Source: Apricaphanius iberus (taxonomy: Eukaryota; Chordata; Actinopteri; Cyprinodontiformes; Aphaniidae). From it: 64,000 nucleotides of DNA. The position numbers and the translations under genes were made by a program. This document shows, piece after piece, positions 38,583 through 51,851 of this stretch (position 1 is the first letter of the stretch; every line of letters starts with the position of its first letter). The notes below the pieces were generated by a model, which was given only the letters and a program-made list of their open reading frames with translations, made no database searches and had not been told where the DNA came from. The DNA lies in contig JAPXFQ010000994.1 in the NCBI GenBank assembly GCA_028564705.1, positions 372,001 to 436,000 of the forward strand, written 5' to 3'.

Positions 38583-39333
38583 TACTGTATTGGCTGGACT
38601 ATAAACCGCTACTTTTTTTTCATGTTTTGAACCATGCGGCCAATGATCCGAAGTGATTTATTTATGGATTTTATAACCAACAGCCACTAGAACTATGGAT
38701 TGTACAAGTCACGTCTTCACCAAAGCATACCTTTGTGCCTCTGTGCCTTTAAGAAGACTGGAAGATAGAGAGGAGGATGATTGGGTGAACAATGAAAGCA
38801 AAGTTGAACAGACAGCCATTACAAGAGCCAGGCAGTTTGCGAAAACAAGTTTTCATGCGCAAACCCTCATTACGGAAAACAAATGAAGAAATAGATGCCG
38901 CTTTTAAGTTAAAGGCAGTCTATATGGCTTTTAAAGAAGGAAATAGAGCAGCTTCACGTACCGTTAGAAGCACTGAATCAATGTTGAGACGTTGCAGAAG
39001 CCAGCGTGAAAAACTCAATGCAATAAGACGAAAAAAGTTTCAGAGGTAAGAGCAGATGGCCAAAACTTGAAGTCTTTCTTGAAGTTTGGCTGAACAAACA
39101 GAGAGCAGACGGCTGAGGTGTTTCCACCGTGTTGAAATGTTAACAAAATCGAAGCTTCCCCAAAAACCAATCTCTTTCCCGACAATCCCCACTGCACGAA
39201 ACCTTAAACGTTAGTAAACAGCTGCAGCTTTAAATTGGGTGCGGCTTGTATTTTTACGCATTCGTGTTTTTTTCCTAAAATAGGCTGTTGCGGCTAATAA
39301 TCAGGTGTGCTTTATAGTCCAGAAAATACGGTA
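38583..39333 (+). mobile_element. Deleted pogo/Tigger-like DNA transposon
   Basis: The left end TACTGTATTGGCTGGACTAT and the inverted right end TACCGTATTTTCTGGACTAT match at 17 of 20 positions and continue as AAACCGC / AAGCACAC. TA at each outer end fits Tc1/mariner-pogo integration. At 751 bp it keeps only the 5' part of a transposase gene, so it is an internally deleted derivative. The TACCGTATTTTC-GGACTATAA terminus is a familiar vertebrate repeat motif. Confidence 0.8.
38792..39110 (+). pseudogene. Transposase fragment, pogo-type DNA-binding domain
   Basis: The frame 38,792-39,049 encodes FKLKAVYMAFKEGNRAASR and then SMLRRCRSQREKL, which is the helix-turn-helix (psq/CENP-B N-terminal type) used by pogo and Tigger transposases to bind their ends. 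A stop follows at 39,047-39,049, and similarity continues in another frame with RWPKLEVFLEVWLNKQRADG, where a further in-frame stop interrupts. The catalytic DDE domain is absent. It lies within the element with TACNGTATT ends and could at most give a DNA-binding peptide. Confidence 0.65.
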
Positions 39334-40546
39334 CTATATGATGTTCCAATTTGTTGTACGAAATGTAATGCCATAAGCCTTTGACAACTTTTTGTTAGGT
39401 GCCCATCTGCCTCCCACTCTTTTTTGAATGCTTTTTTGACATTGTCAAATACAGAATTACAACATCTACAAGCCTCAACCGAAGTAAAGTAGAAAAGTTG
39501 TCAAAATAATAACATATATATTATGTGACTTAACATGTACTGACTCCTTGAAAGAAAAACTGTATAGCCAAGAATATTTTGGAGGGGTTTTATTTCTTTC
39601 TTTTAGATTATTATTTCATAATTTGTAAGTAAGTAAGTTTAAACATTTTGGGTCCTTCAGATTTTGTACAATCAGGTGATGTTTGGGTACTTTCATTATG
39701 TGTACAAATGATTTACTGGTAAACTACCGATTTCTGCCATCTGTCAAATATCAAAGCAGATATGTGTGAATATGTATTCCCATTTTTGTGTTTAACTAGG
39801 ATTCAGATGAAGAATTTGTCAACCTTATTTTTGCTATTTGTTTTAATGCAAACAGTAACCTTTTGATTGTAAGATGCATTTTCTGTCCTGCTTTTTTGAG
39901 GAAACATCTTAGTAATCATCATAATGTGTTTAAAGTACCGTCATTTCTTTGAAAGTTAAAAATATGAAAGGTCCTACAAAACACATTTACTCAAATCTCA
40001 TAATATTTACATCAGTTGCTCCATCAATGGCTTCTCCCTGTTTTTTCATTAACATGAACCTTCTGTGCTAGAGTATATTTGTGTCTAGTAAAATATATAA
40101 GAATAAAAGTTAATAATTTTGGAAAACTGAAGGTTTTTCTAAAACATGTTTATTTGCTCAACATGCCATTCATTTTTGCTTCAATCTTAACGTTATTTTT
40201 CCCCATTTCCTATGTTTAGGTTTTTCCTGTAAATTAAAATATTTTTCTCTGGTCTGAATGATGTGATGGGGCTCAGATGAAAAAACAACAAAAGAAAAAT
40301 AGCAGAGACAATCAGAGCTTGGAGCCCCAAAGGTTTGTCATGATGGATTGTGAATCTAATGAATAAAGCTTGAACGATTTCACCTCAATTGTGAGAGACT
40401 GTTTTTTAGTCTAAAAAAATGTCCTTTCGAATATAGATTTATTTAAAAAAAACACTGACTTGAAATGTTCCGCATATCAAACTTCGCCACACAAATCAAC
40501 AGCAGTAGTCCCTACCACACTATAAGAATTGCTCACTTAACAGCAG
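39334..40546. other. Intergenic, nothing recognised
   Basis: AT-rich. An AATAAAGCTTGAACG near 40,363 could be a poly(A) signal, but no transcript evidence exists in the sequence. Confidence 0.4.
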
Positions 40547-42781
40547 CGTTCTAAGCGTTTTCTGTTTCCCTGAAGGCTCAGAGCAATTTGGCCCATAATC
40601 ACTCTCTTTGAAATTATCTCCATTTTGAATGCCTGACTAAAATGTAGGAACAAATTGCTTCTGGGAAAGCAAAAAAAACAGAACAACATCAATCCAGCAG
40701 TCTGTTTGATATGACTGACGGAAGCAGTCATGACGCTGAGTTGCCATTTAACAGCATGCTGGTGGTCAGTTGTTCCCATGGTTGTTTCTATTCTTGGGAG
40801 GTCCTTAAGACTCTTTACTACATCTTTACTTCATCACTACTTCCGCTTTAGTGCTGCCATGTCATTTTAAGAAAATATGCTGATATTTCATTACTGACGT
40901 ACTTTAGTGCAAAACCAGACAAAACAGGAATAAAGATTTAAACCATGCTGTAGATAAATAGATATTTAAGTTTCAATTAAAATTGTTCATTCAAGATAAT
41001 TTATTCTTGTTTTCAAAGGATCTCACAAGGTTCATGTGTTTTATATGTACCTCTGGTCTTGAATAACTTAAGTTGAATCCATACTTTCCAGTCTGAATTT
41101 CAATCCAATAAATTGTTTGTGTGCTTTAAATTCCATCTGGAATGGGAAAATAAGAGACTTTTGGCAAATATTCCAGATTTTTGTGAGTATGCTGATAGTG
41201 GCTTTAAAATTCCAATTGAATTCCAATATTGAAAATGGCATCCACAACTGTTCAATAAAAGTATGAATATAAGTAGATACATGTATGTAAGGTCCACCTA
41301 TGGGACATGTGTCCAACATGGCGAACTATATGTATACATTACGGACTGACCTTCGTAATTTATTGTGAGCCATGTTTATTTAATTTATCACAGAGTTGCA
41401 TGTGTGGATTAAAGATATGAATGGGGTGGCAATGTCATCCACTCAGAGAAAATGCAGATCTAAATAATCATGAGCCAGCATTTTGAGATTTCTCCATGGA
41501 ATTGATTTTGTTTATGGTGTTCTTAAATGCCGGCTCCTTTTGGATGAGACACCTACTTGAAACATGTTTGCTGCTACACCTGGTTTCATCTCTGTCTAGA
41601 CAGGGCTTTAATCTATTCATTAGGTTATTTTTAGCTTTTACATAAGTATGATCTACAATCCTAATGTTAGCTAATATCTGAACCTTACAAAACTCACTTT
41701 AAAGCTGGGGTTTGTATTACAACACTTTCGTCTCCTGGTGGCATTGATGTTAGATTTTAGCCTGAGTGTTTTAAACATAACATTCTTTTATGAAGTACTT
41801 TCTTCAGATTTTACTACACAAAATTGATAAGAAATTATAATGAATTATTATTATTATTATTAAGGTTTGCTCTTAAACTGTTTAAATTAACAGGAGCAAA
41901 CTTAAAAGTATTCTGCTTCTGTTTTAGGGTTCATAAAATGCCAGCAGATATCTACAAGTCAAGTCATGATCCTATCTCTGAAACTCAAACCTATTCCTTT
42001 TCTGCATCAAGAATATATTTCTTATTCATGACTCAGAGCCTAAGCATTTAAACTGTTCCTCCTTATAAGGAACTTGTGACTTTTTTATTCTAAATCCAGT
42101 TTTCCATTAGACTCCCATGGATACCATGACCTGAAGACATATAGTACACATTACAGAGACATAAATTGCGGATACTATTTTTAACAAGGGAATGTATACA
42201 TAGATCAAGTATAAGACTGTGGCATTCATTTCTACTATGATGTTACCTCATATTTAAAGCCCAAACCAGCTGAAGGTAAATCTCTGTCCTGAAAGTCATC
42301 TAATAAACAAGAAAACATATTTTCATAGATTGCCTATCCCTTTGTATTTTTATTTCATAGGGCAAGGCCCTGCGGCCCTATATCCCTTAGTCTCACCTCG
42401 CCCAACAATCATAGAGCCTCAATCTAAAATACTAGAATATTCACAAAGATATGTTCTCATTTAATGCAAACATACTGTACAAATATGACAATAAGCAGGA
42501 AGACACACCTAATTCACACTGCGAACTGCACGTTTTGACTATAAAAATATTTGCATTCTCTTGTTATTATGTGCTGCTATATTCTTACTATCAAAACAAA
42601 TATACATTTGCCTGACATAATCAGCAGTTACTGTAATTTGATTACAGTGGGGAGGTCTCTTTTGAAAAATCACCTGTATTGTTTATCTCCCATCACATTT
42701 CAATTCATGTTACTCCACCTGTATTTTTCCATCTCCTGTCAGTTATGTTCTGCTCTAAGTGACATGTTTATAAAACAGGTT

Positions 42782-42960
42782 TTACATGAACTGTTTTTTA
42801 CCTCTGCCAAGGAGGAAAAGTTTTCGCCAGGGTTTGTTTGTCCGTTTATTTGTTCGTTAGTATATAACTGAAATAGTTATAGATTGATTTTGATGAAATT
42901 GTCAGGTTAATGTTTGCAATGGGACCAGGAACACTTGATTAAAATTTGGAGGTCTGCACT
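42782..42960 (+). repeat. Conserved sub-repeat inside unit 1
   Basis: ACCTCTGCCAAGGAGGAAAA, GTTTGTTTGTCCG, then GATTGATTTTGATGAAATT and GGGACCAGGAACA form an ordered series that I recall from many animal genomes as a dispersed repeat. The copy in unit 2 is at 46,742-46,920. Confidence 0.45.
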
Positions 42961-43430
42961 CTATGAGTTCTTTTTTATCTCATTCTTTTTTCTCTTTTCT
43001 TCTCTGGAAGACGCCCTAATCACTCTTTCCTTCTTTAAAATGCTTGAAGATTTACGGCCTGATTTATCAATGGTTTTTACTTGTTAAAAACGGTGCAAAC
43101 CGCGCAGAATCACAAAAACAGGCTACAGCTGATTTACTTGCATGGCACAGTTAAACCAAAGACGCAAGAAATCCATTCAGCGCTTTTTCTTAGTTCCTAC
43201 AATCAATACACACAGCTGTGGAGTGCTCTTTGTAGGCATTTGTTCCTGCAAAGCTATAGCCTTGATAATTGTGTGTTCTTGAGCTTTGATCGTTGTATCC
43301 TTTATAATTGTTCATCACAATATGCAACAATAAATTTGTTATTACTTTTTTTTTTAAATTGCTGAATATTCAATATTTATTTAGCTGCAGGGAGGCTTTG
43401 ATGAAAATAAAAGTTTTTTACAGAAGCATA

Positions 43431-43490
43431 TAGAATAGAATAGAATAATCTTTTATTGTCCCACGAGGGTAAATTCATTTCAGTACAGCC
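43431..43490 (+). repeat. LINE 3'-tail-like motif in unit 1
   Basis: ATAGAATAGAATAGAATAAT followed by CTTTTATTGTCCCAC resembles the tail region of fish RTE-type LINEs. The second copy is at 47,387-47,446. Confidence 0.4.
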
Positions 43491-44270
43491 CAATCAAGAG
43501 TAGACAAATTAAACATTAATTACACAGAAACAGATACAGGCATTCCGCGTTTTCTGCTGCCAGCTCTGTGCGGTGCACTACATTGCAGATAAAAAGCGGT
43601 ATACACAAGTGTGTGCATCAGTAGATGTAGAGGGAAACTTTGGGGGGAGGTCCTCACACGGGCATTTGATTATGGACCAGGTGAAGGTCTTCATGAGAGC
43701 CAAAATACTGCAGGAAGAGCAATTTCCCTCTAAGTCTGTCAGCCCTCATTTATGATTCCAATTCGACCAAATTAAAGTTCCAGATCCATTTCATTTCCAT
43801 TTGCACCAAGACACGCTGATATTTTCTCGAAGTCCGATGAGTCCCGCAGCCCTGGACAGATCTCCTTTTACAGTGTCCAGCCTATGTCCCAGCTCACCCA
43901 TCAAATAACTCTGATTTAGCTTTCATTCCAGAATTTGCAAATCAAGCCTTGGCCCTTCAAAGCATATAGATTCCTCCAAAAGCATAACATCAGAATTCAT
44001 GGTTTCTATTTTTATAGCATTTTTATGCATTTGTGATTTTTTTTTAGTTATTAATTTATTTTTATCAGTAGTGTGTTAGTTACTAGCTTAAGTGATCAAA
44101 TGTTAGTCTTTTTCTTCTTTTGTAAATAGACTTTTGTATTTTGGAAATCCACTATTGTCATTTTTATTCTGCACACATATGGCAAAGTTCCATGTTCAAC
44201 ACGCGTTAAGAATTCATTCCTTCATACAGTTCACCTCAGCCTTATCTAGGCAGGTGCTAAACTATTCGAG

Positions 44271-44337
44271 ACTGATATATATATATATAAATATTTATAT
44301 AATATAATATAAATATATATATATAATCTATATATAT

Positions 44338-44378
<41 letters not shown>
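44271..44378. repeat. AT-rich microsatellite at the end of unit 1
   Basis: About 108 bp of (AT)n with AATATAA interruptions. The matching site in unit 2 (48,826-48,841) has only about 8 repeats, so the tract changed length after duplication. Confidence 0.95.
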
Positions 44379-44382
<4 letters not shown>

Positions 44383-44482
44383 TTGGCTATTCAAATGGCT
44401 CCTGGTAAACAATGGTGCCGCGAAAATAATAATTTCCCATGAATTATTAATCTTATTGACTGCCATAAGCAGTCCTTTAACT

Positions 44483-44497
44483 GACGTTAAAGACGTT
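44483..44497. repeat. Junction microhomology between duplication units
   Basis: GACGTT occurs at 44,483-44,488 and 44,492-44,497, exactly where unit 1 ends and unit 2 begins. Confidence 0.75.
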
Positions 44498-46741
44498 CCA
44501 AGCGTTTTCTGTTTTCCTGAAGGCTCAGAGCAATTTGGCCCATAATCCCTCTCTTTGAAATTATCTCCATTTTGAATGCCTGACTAAAATGTAGGAGCAA
44601 ATTGCTTCTGGGAAAGCAAAAAGAACCGAACATCAATCCAGCAGTCTGTTTGATATGACTGACGGTAGCAGTCATGACGCTGAGTTGCCATTTAACAGCA
44701 TGCTTCTGGTCAGTTGTTCCCATGGTTGTTTCTATTCTTGGGAGGTCCTTAAGACTCTTTACTACATCTTTACTTCATCACTACTTCCGCTTTAGTGCTG
44801 CCATGTCATTTTAAGAAAATATGCTGATATTTCATTACTGACGTACTTTAGTGCAAAACCAGACAAAACAGGAATAAAGATTTAAACCATGCTGTAGATA
44901 AATAGATATTTAAGTTTCAATTACAATTGTTCATTCAAGATAATTTATCCTTGTTTTTAAAGGATCTCACAAGGTTCATGTGTTTTATATGTACCTCTGG
45001 TCTTGAATAACTTAAGTTGAATCCATACTTTCCAGTCTGAATTTCAATCCAATAAATTGTTTGTGTGCTTTAAATTCCATCTGGAATGGGAAAATAAGAG
45101 ACTTTTGGCAAATATTCCAGATTTTTGTGAGTATGCTGATAGTGGCTTTAAAATTCCAATTGAATTCCAATATTGAAAATGGCATCCACAACTGTTCAAT
45201 AAAAGTATGAATATAAGTAGATACATGTATGTAAGGTCCACCTATCGGACATGTGTCCAACATGGCAAACTATATGGATACATTACAGACTGACCTTCGT
45301 AATTTATTGTGAGCCATGTTTATTTAATTTATCACAGAGTTGCATGTGTGGATTAAAGATATGAATGGGGTGGCAATGTCATCCACTCAGAGAAAATGCA
45401 GATCTAAATAATCATGAGCCAGCATTTTGAGATTTCTCCATGGAATTGATTTTGTTTATGGTGTTCTTAAATGCCGGCTCCTTTTGGATGAGACACCTAC
45501 TTGAAACATGTTTGCTGCTACACCTGGTTTCATCTCTGTCTAGACAGGGCTTTAATCTATTCATTAGGTTATTTTTAGCTTTTACATAAGTATGATCTAC
45601 AATCCTAATGTTAGCTAATATCTGAACCTTACAAAACTCACTTTAAAGCTGGGGTTTGTATTACAACACTTTTGTCTCCTGGTGGCATTGATGTTAGATT
45701 TTAGCCTGGTGTTTCTTTTGGCTTCATCTGCTATTGAAGTACTTTCTTCTGATTAATAGACTAAGCCTTCAACATGACAAAATTAATAAATGAATAATTA
45801 TTATTTATATTATTAAGGTTTGCTCTTAAACTGTTTAAATTAACAGGAGCAAACTTAAAAGTATTCTGCTTCTGTTTTAGGGTTCATAAAATGCCAGCAG
45901 ATATCTACAAGTCAAGTCATGATCCTATCTCTGAAACTCAAACCTATTCCTTTTCTGCATCAAGAATACATTTCTTATTCATGACTCAGAGCCTAAGCAT
46001 TTAAACAGTTCCTCCTTATAAGGAACTTGTGACTTTTTTATTCTAAATCCAGTTTTCCATTAGACTCCCATGGATACCATGACCTGAAGACATATAGTAC
46101 ACATTACAGAGACATAAATTGCGGATACTATTTTTAACAAGGGAATGTATACATAGATCAAGTATAAGACTGTGGCATTCATTTCTACTATGATGTTACC
46201 TCATATTTAAAGCCCAAACCAGCTGAAGGTAAATCTCTGTCCTGAAAGTCATCTAATAAACAAGAAAACATATTTTCATAGATTGCCTATCCCTTTGTAT
46301 TTTTATTTCATAGGGCAAGGCCCTGCGGCCCTATATCCCTTAGTCTCACCTCGCCCAACAATCAAAGAGCCTCAATCTAAAATACTAGAATATTCACAAA
46401 GATATGTTCTCATTTAATGCAAACATACTGTACAAATATGACAATAAGCAGGAAGACACACCTATTTCACACTGCGAACTGCACGTTTTGACTATAAAAA
46501 TATTTGCATTCTCTTGTCATTATGTGCTGCTATATTCTTACTATCAAAACAAATATACATTTGCCTGACATAATCAGCAGTTACGTTATTTGATTACAGT
46601 GGGGAGGTTCCTCTTTTGATAAATCAACTGCTATTGTTTATCTACATTATACATTTCAATTCTTGTTACTCCACCTGTATTTTTCCATCTCTGGTCAGTT
46701 ACGTTCTGCTTCTAAGTGAAAATGTTTATATAAAATCAGTT

Positions 46742-46920
46742 TTACATGAACTGTTTTTTACCTCTGCCAAGGAGGAAAAGTTTTCGCCAGGGTTTGTTTG
46801 TCCGTTTATTTGTTCGTTAGTATATAACTGAAATAGTTATAGATTGATTTTGATGAAATTGTGAGGGTAATGTTTGCAATGGGACCAGGAACACTTGATT
46901 AAAATTTGGAGGTCTGCACT
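46742..46920 (+). repeat. Conserved sub-repeat inside unit 2
   Basis: Same ordered series as at 42,782-42,960 with a few base changes. Confidence 0.45.
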
Positions 46921-48202
46921 CTATGAGTTATTTTTTAGCTCATTCTTTTTTCTCTTTTCTTCTCTGGAAGACGCCCTACTCACTCTTTCCTTCTTTAAAA
47001 TGCTTGAAGATTTACGGCCTGATTTATCAATGGTTTTTACTTGTTAAAAACGGTGCAAACCGCGCAGAATCACAAAAACAGGCTACAGCTTATTTACTTG
47101 CATGGCACAGTTAAACCAAAGACGCAAGCAATCCATTCAGCACTTTTTCTTTGTTCCTACAATCAAAACACACAGCTGTGGAGTGTTCTTTGTAGGCATT
47201 TGTTCCTGCAAAGCTATAGCCTTGATAATTGTGTGTTCTTGAGCTTTGATCATTGTATCCTTTATAATTGTTCATCACAATATGCAACAATAAATTTGTT
47301 ATTACCTTTTTTTTAAATTGCTGCATATTCAATATTTATTTAGTTGCAGGGAGGCTTTGATGAAAATAAAAGTTTTTTACAGAAGCATATAGAATAGAAT
47401 AGAATAATCCTTTATTGTCCCACGAGGGTAAATTCATTTCATTACAGACCAATCAAGAGTAGACAAATTAAACATTAATTACACAGAAACAGATACAGGC
47501 ATTCCGTGTTTTCCACTTTCAGCTCTGTGCGGTGCACTACATTGCAGATAAAAAGCGGTATACACAAGTGTGTGCATCAGTAGATGTAGAGGGAAACTTG
47601 GGGGTGGGGGGTCCTCACACGGGCATTTGATTATGGACCAGGCGAAGGTCTTCATGAGAGCCAAAATACTGCAGGAAGAGCAATTTCCCTCTAAGTCTGT
47701 CAGCCCTCATGTTATGATTCCAATTCGACCAAATTAAAGTTCCAGATCCATTTCATTTCCATTTGCACCAAGACACGCTGATATTTTCTCGAAGTCCGAT
47801 GAGTCCGGCAGCCCTGGACAGATCTCCTTTTACAGTGTTCAGCCTGTGTCCCAGCTCCCCCATCAAATAACTCTGATTTAGCTTTCATTCCAGAATTTGC
47901 AAATTAAGCCTTTGCCCTTCAAAGCATATAGATTCCTCCAAAAGCATAACATCAGAATTCATGGTTTCTATTTTTATAGCATTTTTATGCATTTGTGATT
48001 TTAGTTATTAATTTATTTTTATCAGTAGTGTGTTAGTTGCTAGCTTAAGTGATCAAATGTTAGTCTTTTTCTTCTTTTGTAAATAGACTTTTGTATTTTG
48101 GAAATCCACTATTGTCATTTTTATTCTGCACACATATGGCAAAGTTCCATGTTCAACACGCGTTAAGAATTAATTCCTTCTTACTGTTCACCTCAGCATT
48201 AT

Positions 48203-48800
48203 CTAGTGTTGTATTCTACGTTTTTGGGGCTATTTTATATCTTTAGTAAGCATTCAGAAGGTAAAAGTCTGTTTATATTATGCATGGTTGTAAAACATAT
48301 TCTTGACCAGTAGATTACATATTCTTAACTGGGGTAAGCTTTTAAGCAATAAAACTCTTGGGTAATTTACTGCATGTTGTAAAAACAGGATGTCTGTAGA
48401 TTTAGGATGCCAGATGTAGGGAGGAACCGGGACCATAAAACCATAAAACTCAGAATGAACTTTTGACTTGGATCCAGGAGGAGGACACTTCCATCTTATG
48501 AATTCTGGACAGACCAGTGGTTGTCAAGACACTTTTTAAAAACGTTCTGATTGGAGCAGATTCCGTGGGAGAAGAGACGCCCAGATCCTGGCGAAGTTTT
48601 GGATGTGTATAAAAGTTATGACATGAAAACCATTTGTCGTCAGATGTCTTTATCTAGCCCAGAGAAAATGGGCATGTTTCTCTGTAATCTGCAATTTGTT
48701 AATCTGTTTTAAATAAAACTGAGAACTGGGAATTGGCTCCTTGTCTCTGCTTTGAACATGCACTGAATTATCTTTTTGATAAAATTTAATTCTACACTAG
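48203..48800. repeat. CTAG target duplications around the solo LTR
   Basis: CTAG occurs at 48,203-48,206 and 48,797-48,800. The homologous position in unit 1 (ATCTAGGCAGG, about 44,245) has a single CTAG. Confidence 0.9.
48207..48796 (+). mobile_element. Solo LTR (590 bp) inserted in unit 2
   Basis: Begins TGTTGTATTCTACG and ends TTTAATTCTACA, giving TG...CA ends, with 4-bp CTAG target duplications outside. A TATA box (TATAAAA, 48,608-48,614) and a poly(A) signal (AATAAA, 48,712-48,717) lie in the order expected for an LTR on the + strand. The empty site is preserved in unit 1, so the limits are exact. No internal region remains, consistent with LTR-LTR recombination. The 4-bp duplication fits endogenous retrovirus or gypsy-type elements; the family is not named. 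Confidence 0.9.
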
Positions 48801-51430
48801 GCAGGTGCTAAACTATTCGAGACTGATATATATATATATAATTGGCTATTAAAATGGCTCCTGGTAAACGATGGTGCCCCGAAAATAATAATTTCCCATT
48901 AATTATTAATCTTATTGACTGCCATAAGCAGTCCTTTAACTATTAATAGCCAAATAGCTGCATTTCCTTTAAAAACCCAGACATATGCAGGCACACTAAT
49001 GTATGACATCTCTAAAAAACACCCAAAACATATTTGTTCAAAATATTTCATTTCAGTTATTTATTTATAAAGCACCTTCCAGTACCAATCAAGGAAGCAC
49101 AAAGTACATTACACTAAGAAGTACAATGCAAAATAAATACAATCATAAAACAATTAAAAGAACAATTAAAAGGAGAACTATTAAAAAAATGAACAGCTAG
49201 GTAGAAGACATGGCACGGTAATGGAGGAACAACTTGGCTTTTAAACTCTGTACAGAGGTAGCCTCTCTGATGACTGGCATCAACTCATTCCACAATTTTG
49301 GAATGAGCACAGCAAATGCACACTCACCTCGAGACTCGCATCTGGTTTGTTGGAACCAGCGACACTGGTCCGACGAACGAAGGGATTTTAAGGATAAATA
49401 TTTTGAAAGTAAATTAGAAAGATAAAATGGTGCGGTACCTGACAAGGACTTTAAAACATGAACATGGATCTTAATAAGGATTTGGTATCGTATTGGCAGC
49501 CAATTCAAAGAAACCAGAATTGGCGTAACATGCTCAACCGTTTTTAGCATCACAGATAAATCTAGCTGCTGCATTTTGGATCAGCTAAAGCCGTGCCACC
49601 AGAGCCTTACATAACCTAGGAACTGCAATAATCAAACCTGGACAAAATGAAAGCGTGTGTCACAATCTCCACGTTAGATTTAGAAAGCAAGTGTTTAATT
49701 CTAGTCAGTTGCTGCAGCTAGAAGAAGCATGACTCGGTCACAGCATATATTTGGTGATCCAACTTCAAAGCATCATCATGTCTCACCCCCAAGTTTGTAA
49801 TTTCAGACCACACATAAGGTGCTAGAAACAGGAGGTCCAGACCATGTTCCTTTCGACCACTAGGAGAAAAGACAATAACTTCCGTCTTGCTTTCATTAAA
49901 ACCAAAGAAGTTAGCAGACATCCAAAGTCTAATGTCAGCAAGACAGTCAACAATCACCCTATTACAATTTCCAGAGCCCTTATGTATAGGGACATTGATC
50001 TGGCAATCCTCTGCATAAAGATGGTAATGACCCATGTATTTCTGAAGAAGCTTTTTCAATGGCAGCAAGTAAAGGAAAAGCAGCAATGGGCCCAACACGG
50101 ACCCCTGGGGTACCTCCCAGCACAGGAGATGATATTTGAATGAGTGAGGACCCATGGTGACACAGAAAGATCTGTCAGCAAGATAAGAATACAACCATTG
50201 AAGGGCTTCACCAGATAGTCCCACCCAAAGTCCCAGCCGATCAAGCAGAATCTGGTGACCAACCGTGTCGAAAACCACCATTAAATCCAACAATAAAAGA
50301 ATTACTAGATCAGCCTCATCTGTCCTTAACAATACATCATTGAAAATTCTCAAAAGAGCAGTCTCAGTACTGTGTCCAGACCTGAACCTCAACTGGAATA
50401 GTTCCAAAATAGCACGGTCTTTTAAAAAACTGACCAACTGTTTGTAGACAATGTTCTCAATTTTTTTTTGCACAAAACGGAATATTATAGGTCTATAACT
50501 TGAAAACATTGTCAGATCTAGTCCTTGCTTTTTCAACAGCAGTTTCACTACTGCCTGTTTAAAATTTAGCGGAACCACACTAGAAGTAAGACTAGCGTTT
50601 ACAATGGTTAAAACAACTGGAAAAACCAGATCGGCAGAACATCACGAGAAGAACCAGCTGGTTTTGACCTCAACATTACCCTTTCCAAGTCAGCCAAAGA
50701 CACCAGTGAGAAACCATTAAGATTGGCTACTGGTGTGCCCGGAGTAGGTGGAATATACCCAGGGGCTTGTATAAGGGAGGAACTAATATTTACAATTTTG
50801 TCTATGAAAAAAGCACAAAATAGTTCCGTTTTCCAAAGAGCTCTCTATAACAATTCCACTCCCATCTTAATCTAATAGTGCCCCCAACATCTTAAAATGT
50901 GTGTGTCTATCCCCTGAAGCAGAAGAAATTACATCAGAATAAAATATTTTCTTAGCATTTTTCACTTCTTCATTATATAGGTAGAGCTTGTCCCTAAGTA
51001 GTGATTGGGATATTTGGAGTCCATCCTATTTTAGCTTTTCTACAATCCAGGGTACAAATTTCCTCTGAGAACCAGTGCTCAGACCTGCACCTTTGTTTTC
51101 TACAGTTAAAAGGGGCAATCTCTTCCAGAATTGCCATACACAGCTGGCCGAAATGGAGGAGGAAAGATTCTGCTGCACTCAGTGTTGAATATAAGCTTGG
51201 CCATTCCACTTAGAAGTTAGCAGAAAATACATCAGCTTTCATTTCATCCAAGTCCCGCACCTATCTAACAGAAGCAGGCTTAGGGGAAGTATGGGTGGAT
51301 CTTTTTGTGACGTCAATGTTTCTGTTTCCTCACAATGTATCATGGTAGTAGGTGGCAGAAAATAGCGTATTTTGCCTATAATTTGATTGTTCTGCACGTT
51401 TGGAGGAGGATTTAGCGGAGCAGAGGATTG

Positions 51431-51851
51431 ATGGTGCATTCAGACAGCAAGCTTTGTCAGTATCAAGCAAGGCTCATAAAGCGACTAGTTCAACGCATAT
51501 ACTCAGCAGATACATTTTTAAGCTAAAGCTCGTAGGCGGGCTTTTGCCTGCTTGATGTTTTAAACACTTGCGGCTCATGGTTGGCTAGGCAACGTCACTA
51601 CAGTGAGATGCTCTGATTGGTTGCCATGCTGCGTCTAGAGCATTAAGGCCGTCAAAAGTTCAGCTAGCTTAAGTTCTGCGTTGCTAGCATTATGAGCTTT
51701 GAAGCTTGAAATGCAGGAAAAGCTTGAAAAGTTGACAGAGCCAACGCTTACAAAGCGCCGCAGAGACCGCAACGCTCCTCCAATGGCCTCAACCGTAGAT
51801 GTAATCTTGACGTTGCTGACACTGACAAAGCCTGCGGTCTGAATGCACCAT
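51431..51851. mobile_element. MITE inside LINE A
   Basis: The left end ATGGTGCATTCAGACAGCAA and the inverted right end ATGGTGCATTCAGACCGCAG match at 18 of 20 positions and continue with GCTTTGTCAGT on both sides, giving terminal repeats of about 32 bp. It is 421 bp long, GC-richer than its surroundings and has no coding frame. A target duplication is not obvious. Confidence 0.8.

Larger units (their letters stand above)
40547..44490. repeat. Tandem duplication, unit 1 (about 3.9 kb)
   Basis: Aligns end to end with 44,494-48,950. Offsets between matching positions are 3,944-3,960 bp, and long stretches are identical (for example the 252 bp at 41,068 and 45,012). No host exon is recognised inside. 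The 3' 570 bp (from about 43,910) are a diverged relative of 57,420-57,830. The unit starts at CGTTCTAAGCG and ends just before the GACGTT repeat at the junction. Confidence 0.95.
44494..48950. repeat. Tandem duplication, unit 2 with inserted LTR
   Basis: Second copy of the unit that begins at 40,547. It is longer only because of the 590-bp LTR at 48,207-48,796. Its end runs on through ACTATTAATAGCCAAATAGC, which unit 1 lacks but which the 2.1-kb element at 55,727-57,844 also has. Two internal blocks (45,707-45,822 and 46,590-46,745) differ far more from unit 1 than the rest. Confidence 0.95.
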